DNA from: Effrenium voratum
Lineage: Eukaryota; Sar; Dinophyceae; Suessiales; Symbiodiniaceae
Assembly: GCA_963377175.1 (NCBI GenBank)
Contig: CAUJNA010000580.1
Location: forward strand, 920,347-984,346
Direction of reading: 5' to 3'
Length of the DNA stretch: 64,000 nt
Positions 12,849 through 23,648 of this stretch are shown here, one piece after another. The notes under the pieces are model-generated. The model worked only from the letters and a program-made list of their open reading frames with translations. It was not told the DNA's origin and searched no databases. The position numbers and the translations under genes were made by a program. Within the stretch, counting starts at the first letter, position 1, and each line of letters begins with the position of its first letter.

Positions 12849-13654
12849 AGGTTCTCCAACTCCGAAAAACCAAAGGGCGCGAGGGATTTGCAGCTTTGGG
12901 CATCATGGTTGGATTTATAGGTCTGCCAAATAGCCAGTTGGGTGGAGTCCGGGAGTCTCGTGATTCGACTTGGCCTGGCGAACTTACGCCTCAGGAAAAA
13001 ACACACGTCTCTGGCACTTTGTTCTCCACATACAAACCAAACCATTTCTCATCAGTGTGCAAAATTTCATTGGGAGCCAACAAGAGTACCAACTCCAAAA
13101 AAAATGACGGGCCACCCATATTGAGTGACGCTTCTCGGCAGCACGCGAACACTTGACCCCTGACCCCAACCCTCCTGATAGCACTCCATGATGCGCTGGC
13201 CTCATTCCGAGTCTGCCAGAAGGTTTGCAACAGGCAGAAAACTAGAAACATGCCCATCCTAAGTGGAAGTGGACTCCTTCAATTGCTTGGTGCTCCCATA
13301 AATCAAACCCAACTTCACTTCTTTTGGCAATTCTCAATTGACACTTCAGTGCTTGACATGCTTGCACTCAGCAGCAGACCCCATGCCGCCAAACTCAGCC
13401 ATGACTGCCAAAAAAAGAAACACGCCCCAGGCCTCTCCAAACCGCGGAATCCCACGTTTTCATACATCCACCCCAGCAAACGGCTAACCCCCGCCTCCGG
13501 TCCAACCCGAAAACCCCACCGCCGCTTCGCGCTTTGGGCCCCCGGCACGTGGCCTCCAGGGCCGGCGCGGGGCGGACTCCGAAACTCAACGCCCGCCGGA
13601 AAGCGTCCAGGAGGTAGACCTAGGCCGTGCCAAAAAAAAGGAAAACCCCTTGTA

Positions 13655-14010
13655 GGTCGAGTAAATCTTTATCACCTGTCCTGTTTTTGGTAGACCATGG
13701 AGAAGAAAAAAGCGGGGGTTGGGTAAAACAGGTGCCAAACAATAACAACAAGAAAACAGAGAAAAAAAGCATGGTTGGGACGGGTAAATTTAGATCACCT
13801 GTTTTTGGTACACCTAAAAAAGAAAAACGTGGTTGGGTTGGGAAAATTTAGATCGCCTGTTTTTGGTAGGTGATCACCTGTTTTTGGTAGACCAATGAAA
13901 AAAATGTGGTTGGGTGGAGTAGATTTAGATCACATGTTTTGGCAGACTAATGTGTAAAAACAAAAAAACACTTGGTTGGGTTGGGTAAAATTGGTCACCT
14001 GCTTTTGGAT
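13655..14010. repeat. Tandem repeat, roughly 60-75 bp unit
   Basis: Units contain TAGATCACCTGTTTTTGGTAGACC, a purine-rich spacer (AAGAAAAA) and GGTTGGGTTGGG. At least five degenerate copies follow one another. No coding potential. Confidence 0.7.
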
Positions 14011-14401
14011 TTGCTGGAAGGGAAGAGTTCTCTTTTAGCCACCAATGAACGAATGATATGAGCCCCCGACCCTATGCCTTGGTTCCCACAAAGGATTACT
14101 CGTCACTTTGTCAGTTTTGGGAGAGCCTACTTCGCCGTCTGCACAGTTCGCTGATGTCCTGAAGGGTAGCGCGAATGAAAGACCTGGCTCATCGTTCATC
14201 TGGCTGGTGACTCTAGGATTTCAATGGGAACCCCTTCAAACGAACGTGATAGGCGAACATGGATCACCTTGTAAATGATGCCCACCAAATGGTCGCATCA
14301 AAATTCATGCCGAGAATGGTTCGGTCCTTGTCTTTTGGAGCTGAACAACCCCTCTTTTAGGGGGTTGAAGAGGGAAGCCTCGAAACCAAACCACAGGACT
14401 T

Positions 14402-14538
14402 GAGTCACAATCAAAACCCGGTATTAAAATGGCCGTAGTCCCAGACTCCAAGAAATATGAAGGCGGATATCCGCAACTATGTCTGGCTGGGACTGCCCCT
14501 TCCTAACCTTCATCTACCCGGGTTTTGATTGTGGCTCA
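14402..14538. repeat. MITE-like foldback element, family 2, best-preserved copy
   Basis: GAGTCACAATCAAAACCCGG at the left pairs with CCGGGTTTTGATTGTGGCTC at the right over 20 bp with one mismatch. Interior: TATTAAAATGGCCGTAGTCCC...GGCGGATATCCGCAACTATG. Length about 137 bp. No open frame. Confidence 0.75.
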
Positions 14539-15930
14539 GGTTTTCCAACTCCGAAAAGCCAAAGGGCATGAAGCTTCAGAAATTTGCAGGGGCGGTTTGG
14601 GCATCATGGTTGGATTTATATGCCCGCCGAATAGCATCAAGTAGCCAAAGGGTGTTGAGCACGTGGCTCACGGCGGACCACTCCCCGAAGCCGAGCCGCG
14701 ATGTCCAGCGGCTTCAACTCCTGCGGCCTCCGTGCCGTGTCCTGGACCAGCGCCTGGTGATGGCGATGCTACGAGTGCTCGCCGTCTCGCCGTGGGATTC
14801 GCGCTTCACCGGCCAACGAAAAAAACTATCACCATGGCTCCCATGGCCAAACGTCCCAAACACCCCAAAAGCCAAAGGCCTTCTCCATGGCCGCCTTCGA
14901 CCAAGGTGTGAGGGTGGCACTGATGGGTGCGAAATCCATTTCGCACCACTTTGAAACCATGGTGAAGCCATGGTTCGTTGGTATTTACAGGGGAATCATT
15001 CGTTCCAGGGTTTCTTAGCTGGTGCGGGATTTCGTCCATCCACAGTACGGTACTAGCGGTTATAGCTGTTGGTGACGAATAGTGGCGTTGGCGGTGGCGG
15101 TGAGGGCGGCGGCGGCGGTGTCATCGGCTGCAAGGGAGGGGGTTGCTCCGTCCGGAAACAAGATGCAACAGCTTTGGGAGACCACCTCCCCCATACACAG
15201 TGAAAATCAAGGGGACGCCCACACGGTGCTTCCTTTCCCGCTTCCAAGGAACGACCCTGATTGCCCCCCGGCCTCCCAAAGCTGCTGGTCGCCCACCTGG
15301 AATCGCTGCAGCTCCTTGCGAATTTGGCTCAGTGGCTCGGTTCGGTTAATGGCCATGGCTCGATTCTAGGGATACCTTGCCCATTCTGAACCCAGGGATC
15401 CTCTTTCTAGAAAGCCTCCACAAACCCAGGAAATGGATCCGGTTTTTAAAAAGAACGATGGTTGAAAAGAATGGGGAATCAACCCCTAGATCGATGGGCA
15501 CAACTTCACCCCACTCCAGCCATCCGCGACCCGCTTGCCCGAAGCATTGACCGGACCCATCTGACCAGATCTGGACCTGACACTCAGAACTGCGTACGCC
15601 AACTGCGGCTTTCAGGCTTTGAGCAAACCCAGACTGGCCACGCGCAAGGGAAGCAGACAGAACATGTGTTTCACTGCGCAAACTAGCGTAGTAGCAATTT
15701 CGAGGCCAGACACAACTATTTGAGTTGGTACCCGTCTTTGGTGGGTTTTAATAAGGAACCAAAAGCAAAACCACCATTTTGGAGGCTCCCCTAAAAAAGA
15801 CGAGCCACCCAAATAGGTTGACGCTGTATCCTGGCACATTGCTGCAACCACGCCATGCAACGCCTGCTGGATGTAGCCACGCACCAACGATCCCGGTGAC
15901 TTGGCACATCGCTCCATCAGCCCTCTGGAA

Positions 15931-16049
15931 AAACAGGGATCCTTACATTATACACCTGAACATTGCCTTGTAAATTGTGGTTTCCCTTTATTTTGGTGTT
16001 GAAAAAGCAACATGTTTCAAATGGGCAACATGTATTTTAAGGAGCCCTG
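15931..16049. repeat. Dispersed repeat family 5
   Basis: It begins AAACAGGGATCCTTACATTATAC and ends TTTTAAGGAGCCCTG. It is nearly identical over about 120 bp to 47,161-47,287. The ends CAGGGATCCTT and AAGGAGCCCTG are imperfect inverted repeats. Confidence 0.65.
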
Positions 16050-17870
16050 AAAAACCAGCTCTGATTTCAGGCACGGCAACCCAACATTGCTGCTTGCCGC
16101 CATCAGGGTGATGGCATCGACATGCCACATGCGACCCGGCTGACCAAGAACAATCTTCACGGCCTCCGCGATTGCCTGACGCGACCACGCTCCGCCAAAG
16201 AGCAGGAAAAGGCAATGCGCGGTCCTCAAACACCTCCGTGCCCCAAACCTGTTTCAAAAAAGATATGGACCATGCCAATTCCTGCTTTTTGCCATCCAAA
16301 CCCAAGGATGTCGCGGCAAAAAAACGAAGAAGGAAAAAAGAGAAAAACAAAAACAAGAAAGGACGGAGAGAAAAAAGAGAGAAAAACAAAAAAGGACGGA
16401 GAAAAAAGAAAGAAGAGAGAAAAAAGCAAATCACCTGGGGCCCCAAGCCAAACGCCCCCGATCGATCCCAGGGTTCCGGCTCCTGCGACAGCTCCGCCAG
16501 CACCGGCGGCTCCAGCTTCGGCACCTCAAGGGACGGCTTTTCTGGGCTCGTCTTCTTGGAGTCGGGACCCCCAGAATGGATTTCGGCCTTACCTTTTGGG
16601 GTGTCTTGTTTTGATGGGCGGCGCGTCGTCTTCTCTTTTTTAGCAGTCGGAAGCCCCCCCCCAAGAAAAAAATAGATGTTGTTTTCCGTTGCCTCGCAAA
16701 AGCCAACCAAGAAGGTGTTTTTTTCCGGATGTGGAAGCCCCCCCCCCAGAAAAATTAGGACTTTTCGTTGCCTTCCTTTCACTTGGTGGTGTCTTGTCTT
16801 TTTGGAGTTGGTGCCCTTTTGGGGCTGGTTTTAAAAGGAAAAAGGAAAACCCACCAGTTGGGAGGGTCCACAAAAAAAGACACACCCCAGTTGCCTCGCA
16901 AGAACCAACCAGGAAGGGTGTCCTTAAAAATAGAGACCCATCTCCAGGTGTGCTTTTCGATAGCAGGTCATATTGGCGATTGTCTGGTCCTTTGGGCAGA
17001 GGCTCTCACCTGACACCTTCAGAAATCATGCGTTGCTCGTCGATCAGCTTGCGCAAAATACACGAGCCGAACATGGGTGTCTCTTGTTAAATTGCCTATA
17101 GTTGGTTTCTCTTGGGGAAGAAAGGTCCCAAGGAACGTTGGGAGAGAAACCCCTTGCCATGACCATGGGTGCGGTTGTGAGGAAACCACTCATTTTGGGA
17201 TGACATTTGGCTGTGGATCAAAAATAGGCACCCATTTTGGGAACTCTGGCAAATGGAACCAAGGACTGAGACCTGCGGTGCCCTGGTGGTTGAATTTTGA
17301 TCCATACCCATTTGGAGAGAAGCCCACACCGAATTCGCCGAACTCCATGGGTTCGCTCTTGACCCCCGGTGCCTGGGCAGCCATCACCCCGGTGAACGCC
17401 AGCACGAAGCGCCGTGCCTGACGGAAAAGACACATCCGCTGGCCAGGTTCGGTGAGGCTGAACGGGGCGAAACCTCTGATCGCATGTGGAGAGCAAGCCG
17501 CAGTACGGATGCTTCTGATCGGATGTGGCTCGAGAGCAAAAATGCGCAGCTGCAACATCAATGACTTCAACGGGGCAGGGCACGCACATGATACAGGTAG
17601 AGCAAAACTGCTGCCAGCGTTAATCATTTTGCATAGCATGGCACTCACGGCTTGTGGCAGTGTTGCTCCCTTCAAATGCTGAGTTCCACACCCTGGGCAT
17701 ATCTCAGCTATTCAGCATTTTTCTTCCATGCCTTTGTGAGTGCTTAGCGCGCTGGTTTCAGTAGGAGTCACTGCCAAAAGCCAACGCCTAGCGTAGGCAA
17801 CCCGCTCAAGAGAATCCGACACGCGAAGCCATCGCCTCAAAAGACGCAAACCAGGACGCAACGAAAAACT

Positions 17871-17993
17871 GAGTCATAATCAAACCTGGTACAAAAACAG
17901 TGAGCCCAGAACCATGCAAAGGATTAAAAAGGTGGATATCCGCAACCGTTTCTGGCTGGGATTGTCCCTTACCCTCCAATTGTCTGGGTTGGT
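17871..17993. repeat. MITE-like foldback element, family 2, right end decayed
   Basis: Left end GAGTCATAATCAAACCTGG; the interior CCCAGAACCATGCAAAGGATT...GGTGGATATCCGCAACC matches the family; the right end is reduced to TGTCTGGGTTGG. Confidence 0.5.
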
Positions 17994-19403
17994 GAAGTTA
18001 GCAAGTGACTCAACTGACTATCACCTATTGAGTTGACCGCTTCACAGTTGGCGCCCACGGAGCAGCTTTGGCTGAAATGTCCCCTGACGCGCAACTCGGA
18101 CAAGCGTGCCTCGTTCGTCCGCAATTGGTACGCAGCCTGCAAGCAAATGGAGAATCACGGCCCGTGATGTTCGCAGCTTCACAAGGATTACGCGGGGGGG
18201 GAGGCTGACGCTCAAACACTCCTGCTCTTGCCAAGATGTCTTCACGACAAGCTTGCTTGCAGAACGCAGTCTAACCGTTGTGGCAGACAACGTTTTCTGG
18301 TGCAGTGGGCCATATGCATGACTAGTATATCACTTCAAACAGGGTTTGGTTTGAAGCGAAACTGCCAAGCCACATCTCCCGCAATGATCCACAAGCAAGA
18401 TGCACGTTGAGGCCCATGTCCCTGTTGCAGCTCATGCAGCAAACGTCCAATCTGCCTGAGAGTTGGAAACCGCTTTTTCAAAACACAACTAGAGTGGCCC
18501 GAAAGCATTTGACCACGCAAGGCCGGTTTGTTTGTTTTTTCCGAAGCATAAACCCGCCAAGCTTAAGACAAGAGCACGTGGGTGCCGCAAAACACAACAT
18601 GGCATGATCGTCGCCAGGATTTCTCTGCGCCGTTTCTTTGCGCACTCTGCGCAATGTTCTTTGTGCAAGTGTCTGTCGGCAAGCTTTCCGCACAAACTAT
18701 GTGCGGAAGATTCCTTGCATAAGTTCTCCTTGCAAGCTTCTCTGCTTGAATTCTCTGCTCGAATTCTCTGCGCAAGTTTCTCTGTCCGGGTTTTCCTGCA
18801 GCAAGTCCTCCCTGCGCAAGTGCGTCTGAGCAAGTCATCGATGCAAGTTTATCTGCACAAGCTTCTCACAAACAACGAAGCAATTTCTGACGACTCATCT
18901 GTGGACAACAACAAGTAGAAAAATAGCCGGGCTTTTGCACATCAACCACGCCGATCCCACACAGAGGCCGCGCGGAAACCACAACAAGTTGCAAAACCCT
19001 CGTGTAATTGCACAGCGACCACGCCGATTCCCACAGAGTGGGGCGATTTCTTTGAGCGGGTTGGGTCCTGCCACACTGCCCCGACTACTTGTGATTCTGG
19101 CTCCATAGCTCTGCTCCGCCTCACGTGATATCTCACGTGTAGTTACAAGGTAAAGTCTCGTGCAACTCTCTGTGACATCTCAACGGGCTGTCTCATGTTC
19201 AATCACAAAGTAAAAGCTCTGTGTTCGGTAAGCCTAAGCACAAGGCAAGATCGCTGCTCTTTGCACAATTTCTGTGTGTTTTCTGACATGTCGCTCTATG
19301 GGCTGTCTCTCTGTGCATTGAGCAAATCGAGTCTTCTGTGCTATCTATATTTCTATCTGTGTCGCTCCGTGAGTCTGATCTATTTTTGTCGCTCTGCTCT
19401 CTG

Positions 19404-19442
<39 letters not shown>

Positions 19443-19567
19443 GAAGCAGGCGGTCTTCCGGAACACTTTGCCATGCCTTCGGGACAAAGTGTTGCCCCAT
19501 GTCCTTTCCTTCTCCACAACATTCAAAATCCAAGCGCGCTCCCTTCCGCACGGGACGAACTTCACGC

Positions 19568-19700
19568 GAGTCACAATCAAACCCCGGCATCAAAGTGGTC
19601 TACCCAGAACCATGCAAAGAATCGAAACGGCGAGTATCCGCATCCAAAACACGGTTGGGAGTTTCCCTTCCTACCCTCCAAATCGCCGGGTGTTGCGCCC
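19568..19700. repeat. MITE-like foldback element, family 2, diverged copy
   Basis: Left end GAGTCACAATCAAACCCCGG; the interior CCCAGAACCATGCAAAGAATC...GAGTATCCGCATCC matches the family; the right end has diverged (CAAATCGCCGGGTGTTG). Confidence 0.5.
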
Positions 19701-20139
19701 TCAGAGGAAAAAACACATGCTCGCCTTGGCGATGGCTGCAGAGCCCTTCGCCCCGATCACCGGCACCACGAGACCTTGGCTTTGGGTTTGAAGTTCCCTG
19801 TTCTGCGCCCCCATCCACACCAAGAACTCATGGGCAAGGTTCCTAGGATCCAAAAACCTCAAGGGGATCCTCTAAAGCTGGCACAAAAATGTACATAACT
19901 CCAAGAGCCAAGTCTCACCTCAAAACTCGGCCAGCCAGCCGTCTGCCCCAGTTCACAAGCGCTCAACACAATGACAAAAGCTGGCTGGCCATTGAGCTGA
20001 GTCAAGCCCAGCGTCAAACGAGTACGGGTATGTCGTCAAATGACATGAAGCAACCCGGAGAAAGAAACATGTTGCCTTCCCTTGGAAAACCGACCAAAAA
20101 ATTGAACCTCAAAAGCAAACCCCACCCACCCAACCCACA

Positions 20140-20252
20140 GACCCACCCACCCACCCACCCACCCACCCACCCACCCACCCACCCACCCACCCACCCACCC
20201 ACCCACCCACCCACCCACCCACCCACCCACCCACCCACCCACCCACCCACCC
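20140..20252. repeat. (CCCA)n microsatellite, left half of the insertion target
   Basis: About 113 bp of near-perfect CCCA units abut the left terminal inverted repeat. The same repeat resumes right after the other end of the element (42,589-42,655), so the element appears to have inserted into one (CCCA)n array. CACCCACCC directly flanks both ends, but in a repeat this cannot fix the size of the target duplication. Confidence 0.9.
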
Positions 20253-20625
20253 AAAAAATAGTAAAAGGACAATTCAAGGAATTGTCCTATTTACTAGTTT
20301 TGTCTAACAGCAACACAACAAATAGCAAACAAAAATAAGAACAACAAGCAAACAAAATAAATAAGAACAACCAAAAAACAAAAAATAACATCACAGCATA
20401 CAACATTAAATAATTCAAACAAGCATACCAACAAAACAGCAAAACTAAAAACCATCAAAGAACACAAACTCAAACACACACACACACACTAGCAAATTTC
20501 AAAGCAGCATAACAATAAAAAAAGAAGAGTATCAAACAAAATAAATACAAACAGCCAAAGCACGAAAAAAACAAAAGAGCTACCAAGTTCAAACAACGTA
20601 CTTTGAAAGAGACAAGCAAATTAAG
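20253..20625 (+). repeat. Left terminal inverted repeat of the viral element
   Basis: It starts AAAAAATAGTAAAAGGACAA and ends near GAGACAAGCAAATTAAG. The reverse complement of 42,211-42,588 matches it over its whole length with scattered substitutions and small indels. Both copies contain a dinucleotide CA/GT run and an almost identical outermost 25 bp. Long TIRs of this kind fit protein-primed replication of a linear genome and integrase-mediated insertion. Confidence 0.93.
20267..20287. promoter_or_regulatory. Palindrome in the left TIR
   Basis: GGACAATTC and GAATTGTCC form a perfect 9-bp inverted repeat with a 3-nt spacer, 14 bp from the element end. The right TIR keeps it at 42,554-42,574 with one mismatch. 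It may be a binding site for the integrase or replication proteins, or a terminal hairpin; this is inference. Confidence 0.5.
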
Positions 20626-20831
20626 CAAACATCCCTTACCCAACGTCACCACGGCTTTGTCTTCTACCTCATCAGCATCTACTTCGTGCGCCCATTCAGA
20701 TTGTGTCGGGATGAGTGGGTTTCTTTTGCGTTGATTGTCTCAACAGTTTTCAACAGTTGAGTGACAGACATTGACACCTCAGCCTTTCTCAGAGTTCAAG
20801 ACACTCGCACGCTTCCGCATTGCTTGCTGTC
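20626..20831 (+). other. Leader between left TIR and cargo gene
   Basis: About 200 bp of host-like base composition with no open frame of note. It must contain whatever promotes the gene at 20,832 if that gene is expressed. No TATA box and no match to the dinoflagellate spliced leader were seen. Confidence 0.4.
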
Positions 20832-22463
20832 ATGTCGGCTTCTTTGGTGTTTGTCAGCCAGACAGGCGCTGTTGAGGAGTTGAAGGCACTAGCGGTGGGG
20901 AGCGGTTCTGTCCTGACTTTGAGTGAGGGTCGCATCAATGGTGCGGACGATGTCACGGACAACAACGAAGAGTTGAAAGCCTACCTCAAAAAGATGACCA
21001 TTGACAACATCAAACTCACAATGACCAACTTGGGATGTAGGCTTACAGCCACAGGACGGGGTGGTCGCTCTGTTCGCATGACAAAGGACAGCTATGTTGA
21101 TGCTTTAATGGAGCACTGGGAGACGATTAAACGAAGGGCTTCTTCAAGGGCTTCGGCTTCAACCAGTTTGACCACTCCTTTGGCTACATCTTCGCTTGAC
21201 ACGGAGAAGGACAGTGTGAAGGTGGAGCGGGAGAACATCAAGGAGGATGGGTTGCGAACTATCGCCTACTCCCAGAAGTACTCCAAGCCTACAGTGACCA
21301 AGGGTTACTTGATAGCTTATGAGCCGGGCATCCCACATGTTGTGACAGCAGAGGGCATCTATGAAATTGATACCAACTTCATGGAGAGTGAGAATGTGAT
21401 GATTTTGAACAAGGACAACGAGGACAATGAGAAGGACAACGACAAGGACAGCGACAAGGACAGCCACAAGGACAGCGAGAAGGACAGCGACAAGGACAGC
21501 GACAAGGACAGCGACAAGGACAGCCACAAGGACAGCGACAAGGGCAGCCACAAGGGCAGCGAGAAGGACAGCGACAAGGACAGCGAGAAGGACAGCGAGA
21601 AGGACAGTGACAAGAACGACGACAAGGACATTCCACTCGCCTTGTTTGACAACATGAGCCCAGAGGATTTCTTGTATTACACTCAGGATGATTCGGACTT
21701 CTTTAAGTGCCCTATGGAAATCTCGGTGTATGCCATGAAGAATGACCGTCACCTGTTTAACATCAAGGCCGACAAGGACATCAGCACTACGGAAGACCTC
21801 AAGATGGAGATTGTCAAGCACATTGACTACTTGACCAGCAAAAGCGATGAGCCCGCTTTGACAAGCCAAGAGTTCTACCTCCATGACGGACACTCCGCTC
21901 TGAAAGACGACAACATTGTCCATGAGGGCTTGACTTCGGTAGTCTTGATGCTCCGACTTGGAGGTGCAAAGATGACACCTGCACAGAAAACCAAGAAGGC
22001 AAACATCTTGAAGGTTCAGTGTGAGACCGCCCAGAACGAGCTGAAGAAGATTACGCCTTCCAATGGCCTTGGTGAGGCCGAAAAGATTATCACCCTCTTC
22101 CAGTCTCAGGTTCATGGCGAACCGGTGGCTACTTTCAAGTCATGGCTCAAGTCTAAGAATCTGGAGAACCTCAAGGAAATCAGCCTTGTTTTCCAGTCAT
22201 CAGGCGAGACAAAGTTTAGGAACGCGGCTCATCTTTTCCTTGGGGATGTGCTGGTGAAGTTGTCAAAGACCACGGATGACAACAAGAAAGTCCTTGACAT
22301 TGCAAAGTCGGTCGTTGAGTGGGGTTGGGCTCGGACATGTGAGGCTGACAGTGCCTTCAATTTCACCCAGTTCAAAAAAGAACTGGACAAGGTCATTACA
22401 TTCAATGAGTGGCAAATGTCGTCAAGTTCGGCATACCCTCATGCCATGGACACCAGTGGCTGA
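20832..22463 (+). CDS. Cargo protein with KDS repeat and internal ubiquitin-like domain
   Basis: An intact, intronless frame of 543 residues from the ATG at 20,832. Residues about 47-100 (LKAYLKKMTIDNIK ... SYVDALMEHW) loosely resemble a SAP-type helical DNA-binding unit. Residues about 195-265 are a charged repeat of KDSDKDS units encoded by GACAAGGACAGC repeats. Residues about 295-378 read as a ubiquitin-like fold: EFYLHDGHSALKDDNIVHEG parallels the second half of ubiquitin, and the domain ends SVVLMLRLGG, close to ubiquitin's LRLRGG. A further 165 residues of unknown fold follow, so the GG is internal and could be a protease site. The base composition is host-like, unlike the viral core, which suggests a captured host gene. 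The function is unknown; the ubiquitin-like call is by eye. Confidence 0.75.
   Translation: MSASLVFVSQTGAVEELKALAVGSGSVLTLSEGRINGADDVTDNNEELKAYLKKMTIDNIKLTMTNLGCRLTATGRGGRSVRMTKDSYVDALMEHWETIKRRASSRASASTSLTTPLATSSLDTEKDSVKVERENIKEDGLRTIAYSQKYSKPTVTKGYLIAYEPGIPHVVTAEGIYEIDTNFMESENVMILNKDNEDNEKDNDKDSDKDSHKDSEKDSDKDSDKDSDKDSHKDSDKGSHKGSEKDSDKDSEKDSEKDSDKNDDKDIPLALFDNMSPEDFLYYTQDDSDFFKCPMEISVYAMKNDRHLFNIKADKDISTTEDLKMEIVKHIDYLTSKSDEPALTSQEFYLHDGHSALKDDNIVHEGLTSVVLMLRLGGAKMTPAQKTKKANILKVQCETAQNELKKITPSNGLGEAEKIITLFQSQVHGEPVATFKSWLKSKNLENLKEISLVFQSSGETKFRNAAHLFLGDVLVKLSKTTDDNKKVLDIAKSVVEWGWARTCEADSAFNFTQFKKELDKVITFNEWQMSSSSAYPHAMDTSG
21409..21636 (+). repeat. Coding tandem repeat (GACAAGGACAGC)n
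   Basis: Units of 12-15 bp encode DKDS, EKDS and HKDS steps of the cargo protein. The frame is kept throughout. Arginine-, leucine- or serine-rich frames on either strand here are shadows of this repeat. Confidence 0.85.
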
Positions 22464-22495
22464 AATCCGTTTTGAGAAGGTGTGGCAGTCGTTTT

Positions 22496-22622
22496 CATTT
22501 CCCAAAATGGACTACTCCATTTCCCAAAATGGACTACCCCATTTCCCAAAATGGACTACTCCATTTCCCAAAATGGCCTACCCCATTTCCCAAAATGGAC
22601 TACTCCATTTTCCAAAATGGAC
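22496..22622 (+). repeat. 23-bp minisatellite after the cargo gene
   Basis: Five to six copies of a unit like CATTTCCCAAAATGGACTACT start about 32 bp after the stop codon of the cargo gene. Each unit contains the near-palindrome CATTTCCCAAAATGG. Not coding. A short (CT)n run follows at about 22,723-22,744. Confidence 0.85.
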
Positions 22623-22830
22623 TGGCAGAACGTCAGAAGCCTACAAACCTTTCAAACACGCTTTGCGATTGAAAAATGAGTGTGCTCACCACTGACTGTC
22701 AAGGCTGACCTCTGTGTTTATTTCTCTCTCTCTCTCTCTCTCTTTCCCTCTCTATCCACCGCTGCGCAGGTACGACGTCCGAGTTCGCGCTCCGGAGCCT
22801 CATTGGGTGGCTTGTGGGGTTCCCTTCAAA
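22623..22830. other. Boundary between host-like cargo segment and AT-rich viral core
   Basis: Composition changes sharply near 22,830, from GC-rich (GTACGACGTCCGAGTTCGCG around 22,770) to AT-rich (TTAAAATATCACTAATAAG). No gene is seen. The change supports the view that 20.6-22.83 kb was acquired separately from the viral genes. Confidence 0.5.
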
Positions 22831-23433
22831 TACTCATTAAAATATCACTAATAAGATTTTGGGGTATTCGGTAAAGGTCTTCGTGTTTGTGTTTGATGTA
22901 GTTGTCCCCCCACTGTTCCTTGGTTCCACTGGGTAGTCTTTGAGCTGTTTCAAGATGTTTCCCATTCCTAACATTCCCACAATCCCTTTTACACAATGGT
23001 CGGGGTTTCCATGTTGTTAGGTTTGTCCATATACGGGTTCTTTTCCTATAGGGCATTCCATATTTACAATAATCACATCATAAAAAGGTAGTCCTTTCAT
23101 GAACTCCTGTTCCTTCAAAAGGCCAGTTTGAGGGTTCTCAAGAAACCAGTATTCGGGGTTGAAATAGTCAATGATTTCAAGGGTTCTCAAAACAATAGCA
23201 TTTGCATGGTCTATTTTCCTGACCCCTGTTGTTTTTGCTTTGCTGTATTCAGTGCATGGTGGAGATGCCCACACAAAATCAAAATGGTTCCTATCAAATT
23301 ATTTATAATCCCATTTCAAAATATCAGTATTTATATCAGCATTGTTCAAATCCAATGAAATAACATTGAAACCCATTGCTTTTGCAACTGTTCCAACACT
23401 GCCTGTTCCGCTAAACATCTCTAATAAGTTCAT
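22826..23433 (-). pseudogene. Cytosine-C5 DNA methyltransferase, broken
   Basis: Reading from the ATG at 23,433: MNLLEMFSGTGSVG is motif I (AdoMet binding), WASPPCTEYS is motif IV with the catalytic Cys of PPC, and FLENPQTGLL is motif VI. The C-terminal part (PYRKRTRIWTNL, then WKPRPLCKRDCGN) matches the tail of viral and bacterial C5 methyltransferases. An in-frame TAA lies between motifs I and IV (about 23,295) and a frameshift near 23,050 separates motif VI from the tail, so no full-length enzyme is expected. At about 200 residues it is a compact, virus-type enzyme. An intact version could have modified viral DNA or countered host cleavage; the target site cannot be read from sequence. Confidence 0.8.
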
Positions 23434-23459
23434 TATTAAAGATATTTAGACAAAATTCT

Positions 23460-23648
23460 CTATGAATAAACCCCTGTATCTTTATCATAGTCAATTTGAT
23501 AAAATGTCATAGTGGAGGACTTCGGTTCTTTAATTTCTTTGTTATTAGGTTTGTTTAAATAAATATTTCTTTTATTTTTATATTCACCACTGGTTCTATC
23601 TACTTCTTTACTTTGATGACTGTGTGTTAATGGTTTCTTCTTTTCCAT
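23460..23648 (-). CDS. Small lysine-rich protein, unknown
   Basis: Intact 62-codon frame starting MEKKKPLTHSHQSKEVD, basic in its first two thirds. No family recognised. It lies between the methyltransferase and the zinc-binding protein, all on the minus strand. It may be a fragment of a larger gene. Confidence 0.45.
   Translation of the reverse strand: MEKKKPLTHSHQSKEVDRTSGEYKNKRNIYLNKPNNKEIKEPKSSTMTFYQIDYDKDTGVYS

Larger units (their letters stand above)
11531..13654. other. Host DNA with nested foldback elements, no gene recognised
   Basis: This stretch holds a family 3 element at 12,257-12,436 and a family 2 element at 12,597-12,848 that is split by another repeat. The flank at 12,848-12,935 (CTCCAACTCCGAAAA...GGGCATCATGGTTGGATTTATA) is duplicated at 14,538-14,640, so the family 2 copy plus flank moved together or the locus duplicated. 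The remainder is unassigned. Confidence 0.5.
14011..20139. other. Host repeat-rich DNA, no gene recognised
   Basis: This stretch contains family 2 elements (14,402; 17,871; 19,568), a family 5 repeat (15,931), a purine-rich A/G tract (about 16,316-16,432), degenerate TTCTCTGCGCAAG-type short tandem repeats (about 18,640-18,860) and a (CT)n run (about 19,408-19,438). Pockets that look codon-like but match no family I know are 14,650-14,815 (minus), 15,240-15,360 (minus) and 17,330-17,430 (minus). They could be exons of unknown genes. Confidence 0.5.

Noticed and set aside
14650..14815. Possible ankyrin repeat on the minus strand (LKPLDIAARL)
   Set aside because: A single short match with a frame change right after it; too weak to call.
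20014..20338. Pro-Thr-His and Gly-Gly-Trp-Val repeat proteins at 20.0-20.3, 42.5-42.8 and 58.8-59.1 kb
   Set aside because: Direct translation of (CCCA)n in different frames; not genes.
21159..22115. 318-codon minus-strand frame opposite the cargo gene
   Set aside because: Shadow of the plus-strand gene and its GACAAGGACAGC repeat; leucine/valine-rich without family motifs.
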